Positions 1-5,003 of a DNA stretch of 5,022 nucleotides are shown here, piece after piece. Position 1 is the first letter of the stretch; every line of letters starts with the position of its first letter. The position numbers and the translations under genes were made by a program. Source of the DNA: Neptunomonas sp. (GTDB lineage Bacteria; Pseudomonadota; Gammaproteobacteria; Pseudomonadales; Balneatricaceae); assembly GCA_004195305.1 (NCBI GenBank), contig SDWN01000783.1:1-5022 (forward strand). Reading direction: 5' to 3'. The notes under the pieces are model-generated. The model worked only from the letters and a program-made list of their open reading frames with translations, did no database searches and was not told the origin of the DNA.

Positions 1-26
1 CTCTCGCTTTAGCCTCGACGGCTCTA

Positions 27-32
27 TATAAT
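27..32 (+). promoter_or_regulatory. Perfect -10 box (TATAAT) just before smpB
   Basis: TATAAT lies seven bases upstream of the smpB ATG at 40. A sigma-70 -10 box normally places transcription start about 6-8 bases downstream, which would fall on or next to the A of the ATG. The bases between the box and the ATG (CGCCGCC) contain no Shine-Dalgarno sequence. No convincing -35 is seen in the 26 bases available. The hexamer is seen directly. Its use as a promoter is inferred, and smpB could also be read from further upstream, outside the window. Confidence 0.4.
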
Positions 33-39
33 CGCCGCC

Positions 40-513
40 ATGGCTACCAAAAACACGTCCTCATCCAACGGCAACATCGCCAAGAACAAACGCGCTCGTT
101 ACGATTATCACATCGATGAGCGCTTTGAGGCGGGATTAGTCCTGGCTGGCTGGGAAGTCAAAAGCATGCGTGCAGGCAAAGCGCAACTGACCGACTCCTA
201 TGTTTTCCTTAAGGACGGCGAAGCCTGGCTGCTTAATGCCCACATTATGCCGCTGCAAACGGCCTGCACCCACGTGGTCGCGGAGCCGACACGGCAAAGA
301 AAACTACTGCTCAATAAGCGCGAACTAGGTAAGTTATTTGCCAGCACCGAGCAGAAAGGCCATACTTGCATCGCGTTGGCGCTGTACTGGAAAGGCAGCA
401 AGGTAAAGTGCGAAATCGGCTTGGCCAAAGGCAAGAAAGAACACGACAAACGTGCGACCGAAAAGGATCGTGACTGGAGTCGGCAAAAACAACGGATCAT
501 GAACAATAATTGA
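40..513 (+). CDS. smpB: SsrA-binding protein SmpB
   Basis: SmpB is the protein partner of tmRNA in trans-translation. It binds the tRNA-like domain of tmRNA, brings it to ribosomes stalled on broken mRNA, and places its C-terminal tail in the empty decoding and mRNA channel. The 157-aa length is normal for the family. Visible hallmarks are the N-terminal NKRARYDY stretch (residues 16-23), GWEVKS (37-42) followed by R44, G46 and A48 in the OB-fold, the basic PTRQRKLLL segment (83-91), and GKKEHDKR (131-138). The basic C-terminal tail ends in WSRQKQRIM. The ATG at 40 leaves a short Ser/Asn-rich extension before the conserved core, as is usual, and no better start exists downstream, although no ribosome-binding site precedes it. 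The tmRNA gene starts 106 bases after the stop on the same strand, which is the standard smpB-ssrA arrangement. The gene looks intact. Confidence 0.97.
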   Translation: MATKNTSSSNGNIAKNKRARYDYHIDERFEAGLVLAGWEVKSMRAGKAQLTDSYVFLKDGEAWLLNAHIMPLQTACTHVVAEPTRQRKLLLNKRELGKLFASTEQKGHTCIALALYWKGSKVKCEIGLAKGKKEHDKRATEKDRDWSRQKQRIMNNN

Positions 514-539
514 TCCAAACGAACTTTTTAACCTATTCA
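510..539 (+). promoter_or_regulatory. Possible ssrA promoter
   Basis: A TTGATC hexamer (510-515) and a TATTCA hexamer (534-539) are separated by 18 bases, in the gap between the smpB stop and the tmRNA. Start would be near 546, giving a pre-tmRNA leader of about 70 bases to be removed by RNase P at 620. The -10 match is poor (about half the consensus). A TTGAGT at 551 has no good -10 partner. ssrA is often transcribed from its own promoter, but this exact site is only a guess. Confidence 0.22.
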
Positions 540-581
540 AGCTCCAACAGTTGAGTAGCTGTTTTAGAGGAGATGTCTGAC

Positions 582-597
582 TCGACCGACAGGTCGA
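582..597 (+). other. Short perfect hairpin in the ssrA leader
   Basis: TCGACC (582-587) and GGTCGA (592-597) form a perfect 6-bp inverted repeat around a GACA loop, ending 22 bases before the mature tmRNA 5' end. There is no T-tract, so it is not an intrinsic terminator for smpB. It could be a structured part of the pre-tmRNA leader or chance. Confidence 0.3.
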
Positions 598-619
598 TCA
601 TACCGGACACAACGATTTC

Positions 620-984
620 GGGGCTGATTTGGTTTCGACATGGTGCGTATGTCCTGTGTGCATGCCGTGAGTGGTAAATGATCACGTAAATAAACACTGC
701 CAATGCTTAATTGCAAACGACGAAAACTACGCACTAGCAGCTTAAACACCTGCATAGCGCCCTTCCACACATGCTTGCCTGTAGGCTGTGGTACGGAAGG
801 TCATCCCATACAGGATCGCGACGGATGTCTCGCTAGGGGCTGAAGCGTTAAAACTAATCTGGCTCGCTCTAAAGAATCCTGTCAGTCGGAGTCTCAAGAG
901 TTAAATTAAATAACTGACTAAGCATGTAGTATCACTGGTTCGGAAACATTGTGGACGCGGGTTCAAGTCCCGCCAGCTCCACCA
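620..984 (+). ncRNA. ssrA: tmRNA (transfer-messenger RNA, SsrA)
   Basis: This is the RNA of the trans-translation system: alanylated like a tRNA, it enters stalled ribosomes with SmpB and supplies a short reading frame encoding a degradation tag. The 5' end GGGGCTG (620-626) pairs with CAGCTCC (974-980), with one G-U pair, to close the acceptor stem, followed by discriminator A981 and encoded CCA (982-984). The T arm GCGGG-TTCAAGT-CCCGC (957-973) is perfect. The resume codon GCA at 713 opens the tag frame. The 365-nt length is almost the same as the E. coli tmRNA, so the first of the two tandem 3' ends gives a normal, complete molecule. The 5' end would be made by RNase P. The 3' end needs trimming through the second T-arm/acceptor copy that follows. 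Confidence 0.96.
713..745 (+). other. tmRNA proteolysis-tag reading frame
   Basis: Ten sense codons starting at the resume codon GCA (713-715) and ending at TAA (743-745) encode ANDENYALAA. With the alanine carried by the tRNA-like domain this gives the usual AANDENYALAA degron, whose C-terminal LAA is recognised by ClpXP. The tag is identical to the enterobacterial one. Confidence 0.95.
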
Positions 985-1028
985 AATCTGTGGACGCGGG
1001 TTCAAGTCCCGCCAGCTCCACCAAATCT
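950..1028 (+). repeat. 39-bp tandem duplication of the ssrA 3' end (likely att scar)
   Basis: Two perfect 39-bp copies lie head to tail at 951-989 and 990-1028, and the period extends one base further left. Each holds the last bases of the tmRNA: the T arm, the 3' acceptor strand, CCA, and then AATCT. The 3' ends of tRNA and tmRNA genes are standard attachment cores for tyrosine-recombinase integrases, and an integrated element normally carries one extra copy at its far end. Here the copies touch with nothing between them. That fits either an attL whose element has been lost, a duplication at the site, or nested integrations with the outer copy outside the window. The repeat is seen directly; the att role is inferred. 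Confidence 0.85.
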
Positions 1029-1060
1029 TGCGGTACTGGAGACCTCTCTAGACCGCAGAA

Positions 1061-1095
1061 GACCACAGGCCATGCGGCTTGTGGTCATTCTTTCT
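1061..1095 (+). terminator. Intrinsic terminator downstream of ssrA
   Basis: GACCACAGGCC (1061-1071) and GGCTTGTGGTC (1076-1086) form an 11-bp stem with one G-T pair and an ATGC loop. A T-rich run follows (ATTCTTTCT, 1087-1095). Strand and position fit termination of ssrA about 75-100 bases after the mature 3' end, past both attachment-repeat copies. The stem is strong, while the T-tract is interrupted by single A and C bases. Confidence 0.75.
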
Positions 1096-1226
1096 CATCT
1101 CCTAACTTGGTCTCCAATGGTCCTCATTGGGCTACAGTTTGTCACAAATCGGGCACAACCTCGGCACACGATCCGGCAGCGCCTTTTGACAGCCTGAACG
1201 ACTTCGGTACTTTTCAATGCAGATAA
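1096..1226. other. Spacer with no recognised gene
   Basis: Between the terminator and the phage-gene remnant no reading frame has recognisable content, a plausible start or a ribosome-binding site. The frame that becomes gpA-like after 1226 is open further upstream but is closed by TAA at 1224-1226. The peptide just before that stop (about 1165-1223) might be a decayed continuation of the same gene, but I cannot align it to anything. Confidence 0.4.
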
Positions 1227-1846
1227 TTTCGTTCTGACATCCTTAAAGCTCATCCGCAGCTTGCCAGCAGCTTTGCCTACATTTACGAAGACATTGCCAA
1301 AACTAAGGGTTATGTCGATGCCAACCAAAACTTACGAGATCTTGATAGCCGTCTAAGGATTCGAGACCTCAACCTATCTTCTGATCCCGAAGAAATTAAG
1401 AGATTTTCTCGCCACCTAGCCACTAAGTGCCAGCACTTTGCAGCCCGTTATGATTACTGCGATAAGTCTTATCAACTTTGCAGCAAATTAGCAGAGCGAT
1501 ACTCGCTACAGCCACCCAAGCCAAAAGAACACAATTCACTAATTAGCCCATGCATCCGGCGGATGGAAAGCGAACGCTGGTGGCGTAAAAAATATTCATT
1601 CTTCAACGCCGTACCATCGAAGCCGTCGCAAGAGATTTAGGGTTAGTGTCACAGCACGCTAGCACCTATTCCAGCATGATCAGCCAGAGCGTCCGCCAGG
1701 ATCAAAAGCGGCGTAATGAGCATTACCTATCGAACACATACATTCGTAACGATGAAGGTCAGGAGTACAGCCTCAAAGAATTGGCTGATTTGTCGGTATC
1801 CAATCCGGCTATTCGTCGTGGTGTGTTGATCAGCATGCAAAAGTGA
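1227..1846 (+). pseudogene. Remnant of a P2-like phage replication endonuclease (gpA), frameshifted and cut by an IS
   Basis: gpA-type proteins nick the phage origin and start rolling-circle replication. Frame 1227-1637 (TAG 1638-1640) reads through LASSFAYIYEDIAKTKGYVD and ends with RMESERWWRKK. The second frame continues with RRTIEAVARDLGLV, QKRRNEHYL and SVSNPAIRRG. The order of the WW motif, the GLV segment, the KRR-N segment and the SNP-IRR motif matches gpA of phage P2 (EWW ... RRQANLEFL ... SISNPEIRR) as I recall it. The switch lies at a run of six A (1587-1592): one more A would join WWRKK to IFILQRRTIEAVA in a single frame. The N-terminal part is missing, with a TAA at 1224. The fragment ends at the IS boundary at 1823, and its last codons up to TGA 1844-1846 come from the IS. 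The catalytic C-terminal part is absent, so it is not functional. The assignment rests on motif order, without a search. Confidence 0.72.
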
Positions 1847-1851
1847 CCAGG
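1824..1851 (+). repeat. IS21 left terminal inverted repeat (outer)
   Basis: These 28 bases (TGTTGATCAGC...TGACCAGG) match the reverse complement of 4215-4242 at 22 positions, including TGT, ATCAGC and TGACCAGG. In the IS21 family such repeats are transposase-binding sites. The left boundary is set by the terminal TG. Confidence 0.85.
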
Positions 1852-1861
1852 TATCCGGGGT

Positions 1862-1883
1862 TTTCAGCGTCCAAAATTGACCA
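1862..1883 (+). repeat. IS21 left inner terminal repeat
   Basis: TTTCAGCGTCC...TTGACCA is a second, better conserved repeat that matches the reverse complement of 4193-4214 at 20 of 22 positions. It also resembles the outer repeat (CAGC...TTGACCA), so each IS end has two similar sites, as known for IS21 elements that carry multiple transposase-binding repeats. Confidence 0.8.
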
Positions 1884-1939
1884 CCCCGGAGTGTATGTAA
1901 CCATCCAGTCTTTTGGCTGGAGTACCTGGGGTGTTAATC

Positions 1940-3445
1940 ATGGAAAGTGTGCTGAAAATTCGGCGTATGCATCAGGTTGATGGCTTATCGATCAGCGCCA
2001 TTGCCCGTCAACTCAATCTGTCTCGCAATACGGTTAGAAAGTATCTGCGCCAGTCCCTGTCTGAACCGCCCACCTATCGTCGAGAGCAGCCGGCGAAACC
2101 TAAACTTGGTGAATTCGAACCTATGTTGACCGAGTGGCTGGAAGCGGACTCTAAGCTTCCCAAGCGACTCCGTCGCAGTGCCACGCGCCTTCATGATGAC
2201 TTGCAGCGCCAAGGCTACCGTGGCGCTTACGACAGCGTGCAGCGCTTCGTTAAACACTGGAAAGCCAAACCGTCCCTCAAGCAAGCCTACGTGCCGCTGG
2301 TGTTTGAGCCGGGGGATGCTTATCAGTTCGACTGGAGCGAAGAGGAGGTCGAGCTCGATGGCGTCGTACAGCGTATCAAGGTGGCTCATTTTCGGCTGTC
2401 GCACAGCCGCTTGCCCTTTGTTATCGCCTTCGCGCGCGAGACTCAGGAGATGGTCTTTGCCGCCCACGATGCCGCCTTTGCCTATTGGGGAGGGGTCACC
2501 AATCGCGGTATTTATGACAACCTGAAGACCTGTGTCGATGCTGTACTAACCGGTAAGGAACGTCGATTTAACCCCCGCTTCCTGGCACTGATGAGCCATT
2601 ACTTGATCGAGCCAGCAGCCTGTACGCCTGCCGCAGGCTGGGAGAAGGGTCAGGTCGAAAAACAAGTTCAGGATATTCGTCGGTTGTGCTTTGTTCCACG
2701 TCGCAAAGCCGATGATATGGCCGAACTAAACCGGCAGCTACAGGCGGAAGTCGAGCGCTATGCCAAGCGCCACCCGCACCCTAAACAACCGGAACAGACG
2801 GTCTGGCAGGTGTTTGAGTCAGAACGAAATCAGCTACGCCCCTTGGCCACGCCCTTCAATGGCTATGTCGAGCGCGAGGTGCGTGCTGACAGCACTTGCC
2901 TGGTTCGGCTAGAGCGCAACACGTATAGCGTGGACTGTCGTTATGCCAACCGCCATGTCACGCTGCGGGTGTTTTCCGACCGTATCGTGGTGGTGGCCGA
3001 CGGCGACGTCATCGCCGATCATTCGCGCCTGTTCGGGCGCAATAAGACCCAGTACGACCCCTGGCATTATCTGGGTTTGCTGGAGCGAAAGCCCGGTGCG
3101 CTGCGCAATGGCGCCCCTTTTAAGGAATGGCCGTTACCCGCAGCGATCAAGCAAGTTCAGCAGCAACTGTTGAGCCGTAAAGGCGGTGACAAGGCGATGG
3201 TATCACTACTGCTTGCTGCCCAGCAGGATGGGCTGGAAGCACTGGACAAGGCCTGCCAGGTTGCGCTTGAAAACAACAGTGTGACGGCAGCGTTAGTGCT
3301 GAATCAGTTGCAGCGCCTGCGCCAGTCAGAGGTGGATCAGCGCACCATCGAAACCCAAGTGATCCCCTTGACGATCGTACCGATCGCGGACTGCACCCGC
3401 TATGACCGTTTGAGAAAGGGAGGAACAGCCCATGCACACGGCTGA
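1940..3445 (+). CDS. istA: IS21-family transposase IstA
   Basis: IstA catalyses DNA cleavage and strand transfer for the IS, together with IstB. From the ATG at 1940 it is 501 aa, the usual size. An N-terminal helix-turn-helix (about residues 14-37: DGLSISAIARQL then SRNTVRKYL) binds the terminal repeats. An RNase H-like rve domain follows, with the probable DDE triad at D131 (YQFDW), D193 (IYDNLKT) and E240 (KGQVEKQV). The C-terminal part includes the NTYSVDCRYANRHVTLRV beta-rich region and a Gln/Leu-rich tail that probably contacts IstB. An upstream TTG at 1913 extends the frame, but the MESVLKIRR start fits the family, and a GGGGTG stretch lies a few bases before it. The end overlaps istB by 14 bases, which suggests translational coupling. 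No internal damage is seen. Confidence 0.94.
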   Translation: MESVLKIRRMHQVDGLSISAIARQLNLSRNTVRKYLRQSLSEPPTYRREQPAKPKLGEFEPMLTEWLEADSKLPKRLRRSATRLHDDLQRQGYRGAYDSVQRFVKHWKAKPSLKQAYVPLVFEPGDAYQFDWSEEEVELDGVVQRIKVAHFRLSHSRLPFVIAFARETQEMVFAAHDAAFAYWGGVTNRGIYDNLKTCVDAVLTGKERRFNPRFLALMSHYLIEPAACTPAAGWEKGQVEKQVQDIRRLCFVPRRKADDMAELNRQLQAEVERYAKRHPHPKQPEQTVWQVFESERNQLRPLATPFNGYVEREVRADSTCLVRLERNTYSVDCRYANRHVTLRVFSDRIVVVADGDVIADHSRLFGRNKTQYDPWHYLGLLERKPGALRNGAPFKEWPLPAAIKQVQQQLLSRKGGDKAMVSLLLAAQQDGLEALDKACQVALENNSVTAALVLNQLQRLRQSEVDQRTIETQVIPLTIVPIADCTRYDRLRKGGTAHAHG

Positions 3446-3578
3446 AATCCATACGCGCCTGAAGGGGCTGAAGCTGTTCGGCATGGCCGCTCAGTGTGAC
3501 GAGCTACTGCATCAACCCAACCGACGTCCACCGGTTCCCGAGGTCTGGCTGCAACGGATGATAGGCTGCAACGGATGA
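3432..3578 (+). pseudogene. istB: istB N-terminal fragment (frame broken)
   Basis: This is the start of the IS21 helper ATPase gene. The ATG at 3432 is preceded by a strong ribosome-binding site (GGGAGGA, 3418-3424) inside the end of istA, with which it overlaps. The 48-aa product begins MHTAEIHTRLKGLKLFGM, the normal N-terminal domain of IstB, and follows the correct frame up to WLQRMI. A 17-bp tandem duplication (unit GCTGCAACGGATGATAG, 3548-3564 and 3565-3581) then shifts the frame and gives GCNG and a stop at 3576-3578. Removing one unit restores a continuous IstB of roughly 245 residues, the normal family length. Confidence 0.88.
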
Positions 3579-3581
3579 TAG
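3548..3581 (+). repeat. 17-bp tandem duplication inside istB
   Basis: Two perfect 17-bp units (3548-3564 and 3565-3581) lie head to tail, and the period extends one base to the left. Because 17 is not a multiple of three, the duplication breaks istB. It also creates an ATGA at 3575-3578, where the stop of the upstream fragment (TGA 3576-3578) overlaps the ATG of the downstream frame (3575-3577). Likely origin is replication slippage, or an assembly error. Confidence 0.93.
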
Positions 3582-4186
3582 AAGCCGAAGAAGCCGAGCG
3601 CAAAAGCCGCTCGATCCGTTATCAGATGGGCATAGCCAAGTTCCCGATGGCGCGAGATCTAGACGGCTTTAGCTTCGATGAAGCCGCGATCGATCAGATC
3701 GATATCGACAGGCTGAATCAAGGCCCGTTGATGGACCAAGCCCATAACTTACTGTTCGTCGGTGGCACAGGAACCGGCAAGACTCATCTAGCGATTGCTA
3801 TCGGACGCCATGCTGTGCGACAAGGCAAGCGCGTCCGGTTCTTCAGCGTGGTCGACCTGGTTAACCTGCTGGAACAGGAAAAGGCCCTAGGACGATCAGG
3901 TCAGCTGACCAACCGATTGCTCAACGTGGATGCCGTGATCTTGGATGAACTTGGCTACTTGCCCTTTGCTGCATCTGGCGGAGCGCTGCTGTTCCATCTG
4001 ATCAGCAAGCTGTACGAACGTACCAGTCTCATCCTCACCACCAACCTCGACTTCGGTGAATGGGTTCAGGTGTTCGGTGACGAGAAGATGACCACGGCGA
4101 TGCTGGATCGAATCACTCATCACTGCGAAATCATAGAGACGGGAAACGAGTCATACCGGTTCAAGAAAAGGCTGCAAAACCGCTAA
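3575..4186 (+). CDS. istB: istB C-terminal part: AAA+ ATPase domain (split gene)
   Basis: This is the ATPase of the IS21 transposition helper, related to DnaA/DnaC-type AAA+ proteins. In the family it forms ATP-dependent assemblies on DNA and directs IstA to the target. The 203-aa frame holds a Walker A motif GGTGTGKT (residues 63-70), Walker B VILDELG (121-127, D124 and E125), a sensor-1-like TTN (155-157) and MLDRITHHCEII (177-188) with the sensor-2-side arginine. It lacks the first 40 or so residues, which are encoded in another frame upstream. The ATG at 3575 has no Shine-Dalgarno of its own but overlaps the stop of the upstream fragment as ATGA, so termination-reinitiation could still produce the domain. 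Whether such a shortened IstB would support transposition is unknown, as the N-terminal domain normally contacts IstA. Confidence 0.85.
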   Translation: MIEAEEAERKSRSIRYQMGIAKFPMARDLDGFSFDEAAIDQIDIDRLNQGPLMDQAHNLLFVGGTGTGKTHLAIAIGRHAVRQGKRVRFFSVVDLVNLLEQEKALGRSGQLTNRLLNVDAVILDELGYLPFAASGGALLFHLISKLYERTSLILTTNLDFGEWVQVFGDEKMTTAMLDRITHHCEIIETGNESYRFKKRLQNR

Positions 4187-4192
4187 CCAACC

Positions 4193-4214
4193 TGGTCAAA
4201 ATTGGACGCTGAAA
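4193..4214 (-). repeat. IS21 right inner terminal repeat
   Basis: This is the inverted partner of 1862-1883, with 20 of 22 bases identical (TGGTCAAAATTGGACGCTGAAA on the plus strand differs at two bases in the A/T run). It starts seven bases after the istB stop. Confidence 0.8.
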
Positions 4215-4242
4215 CCTGGTCAATTTTCAACGCTGATTGACA
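4215..4242 (-). repeat. IS21 right terminal inverted repeat (outer)
   Basis: The last 28 bases of the IS (CCTGGTCA...GATTGACA) match the inverted left end 1824-1851 at 22 positions. The terminal CA sets the right boundary at 4242. It directly abuts the inner repeat, whereas on the left the two repeats are separated by ten bases. Confidence 0.85.
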
Positions 4243-4317
4243 GCAGGGAATGACCATGTATTGGTATAGACAGGGTAAGGGAGAACTAGTGAGAGCGATC
4301 GATCTAATCCGACGGGT

Positions 4318-4443
4318 TTGCTCTCGGTGCTAGATATAGTGAAACTCGCAGGCAAGAAGTACTGTCGCCTGCATGGCTATTCCGATGAAGCCCTATTAAT
4401 CTATCAGAATGATCCAGTGACGGGTTGGAAGATAAAGATTTGA
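4318..4443 (+). CDS. Doubtful small ORF or gene remnant
   Basis: A frame open from about 4279 ends at TGA 4441-4443. Possible starts are TTG 4318, GTG 4327 or GTG 4339, giving 34-41 residues with a core GKKYCRLHGYSDEALLIYQN. None of the starts has a ribosome-binding site. The residue mix looks protein-like (charged, aromatic, ending TGWKIKI), so this may be the 3' end of a gene whose front was lost at the IS junction. It ends 29 bases before the next start, in possible operon order. I do not recognise it. Another frame (ATG 4256 to TAG 4331) codes for only 25 residues and is equally unsupported. Confidence 0.25.
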   Translation: MLSVLDIVKLAGKKYCRLHGYSDEALLIYQNDPVTGWKIKI

Positions 4444-4459
4444 TCTACCTGGGTGAAAA

Positions 4460-4465
4460 GAGAGG
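4460..4465 (+). promoter_or_regulatory. Ribosome-binding site for the 4473 ORF
   Basis: GAGAGG, seven bases before the ATG at 4473, is a good Shine-Dalgarno match at good spacing. It decides the start of the otherwise unrecognised partial gene. Confidence 0.65.
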
Positions 4466-4472
4466 CGCATTA

Positions 4473-5003
4473 ATGCCTGACGAAACAAAGCCTTCATTTG
4501 AAGGCTCAGAAGATACAGATCAAGCAACGGGCACCCCCTTTCCGTTGGCCTTTATCGAGCCAAGAAACGCAGTGATAAAGGTGCTAAGCATCTCTGCTGA
4601 GCCAGTCTCGCCCATCTGTAGAGATAATCCAGAATGGCGTATCTTTGGTGCAGACTGGCTATGTGCTGACGTTAAGCGGGGTGAGCTAACCGAATGGAGA
4701 TGGGACTGTGAGAAAAGCTATGCCGTGCGTGTCGGAGACAGTAAACCACTCTTACATGAGTCCTTAGCTGGAAGTCTTAATGAATGTGACTTACTGGCAG
4801 TTATTTTTACCACGAATGATCTACGCCAGGTTGAACTCGTAAAGGATATCGCTGGGATATGCCATGATCAGGAAGTTGGCTTCAGTATTGTCGTCTCCCA
4901 GCCAGCTTCATTTGAGTTTGACGCTGGTCAAGAGAAGACTCAGTTGGTTGAAGCGCCCCTATTAAGACAGTTCGACTGTTATCTTCAAAGCTCTGGTTTC
5001 TTT
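4473..5003 (+). CDS. Hypothetical protein, 3' end missing; possible degenerate FtsZ/tubulin-like fold
   Basis: The frame runs without a stop from ATG 4473 to the end of genomic sequence at 5003 (177 codons) and continues into adapter. A good ribosome-binding site precedes it. There is no signal peptide or membrane segment. The N-terminus is acidic (about residues 1-20), followed by a hydrophobic strand VIKVLSIS (34-41), WRIFGADWLCAD (55-66), ECDLLAVIFTTND (104-116) and GFSIVVSQPASFE (136-148). The order and spacing of these strands recall the FtsZ GTPase domain (IKVIGVGG ... ADMVFITAGMGGGTGTG ... LTVGVVTRPFSFE). However, the glycine-rich GTP-binding loops are absent: IFTTND stands where the GGGTGTG signature should be. 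If related, it would be a non-GTP-binding relative. The similarity is my reading of a pattern and is weak. The coding frame itself is well supported by its length, start and residue mix. Confidence 0.7.

Larger units (their letters stand above)
1824..4242 (+). mobile_element. IS21-family insertion sequence (2419 bp)
   Basis: The element begins with TG at 1824 and ends with CA at 4242, as IS21-family members do. It carries the family's two overlapping genes, istA (DDE transposase) and istB (AAA+ ATPase helper). Its terminal 28 bp are imperfect inverted repeats (22 of 28 match), backed by a second inner repeat pair. A size near 2.4 kb is usual for the family. No direct target duplication is visible: the bases before 1824 (CGTCGTGGTG) do not match those after 4242 (GCAGGGAATG). 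It interrupts the gpA-like remnant on its left, but the sequence on its right does not continue gpA. IstB is split by a 17-bp duplication, so the copy may be impaired. The IS body looks more GC-rich than its flanks. Confidence 0.93.

Noticed and set aside
951..1023. The second 3'-end copy as a separate tRNA gene
   Set aside because: It contains only the T arm and 3' acceptor strand. No D arm, anticodon arm or 5' acceptor half precedes it.
950..1028. The 39-bp repeats as the start of a CRISPR array
   Set aside because: Only two copies exist, with no spacer between them, and the unit is plainly the T arm and acceptor end of tmRNA.
1030..1056. GCGGT...ACCGC inverted repeat after the att copies
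   Set aside because: Only five base pairs close a 17-base loop with poor further pairing, and no T-tract follows. The stronger hairpin at 1061-1086 better explains termination.
949..1226. Two overlapping plus-strand reading frames (949-1197 and 951-1226) with a repeated peptide
   Set aside because: Their repeated N-terminal halves are translations of the tmRNA 3' end and its tandem copy, and the rest covers a terminator hairpin. No ribosome-binding site or family resemblance is seen.
1913..1939. TTG at 1913 as the istA start
   Set aside because: The nine extra codons lie close to the terminal repeat, while the ATG at 1940 gives the N-terminus typical of the family just ahead of the helix-turn-helix.
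1985..2467. Antisense reading frame of 160 codons opposite istA
   Set aside because: It is a codon-bias shadow of a strongly conserved transposase gene, with no recognisable motif of its own. The same holds for the other antisense and alternate frames over smpB, istA and istB.
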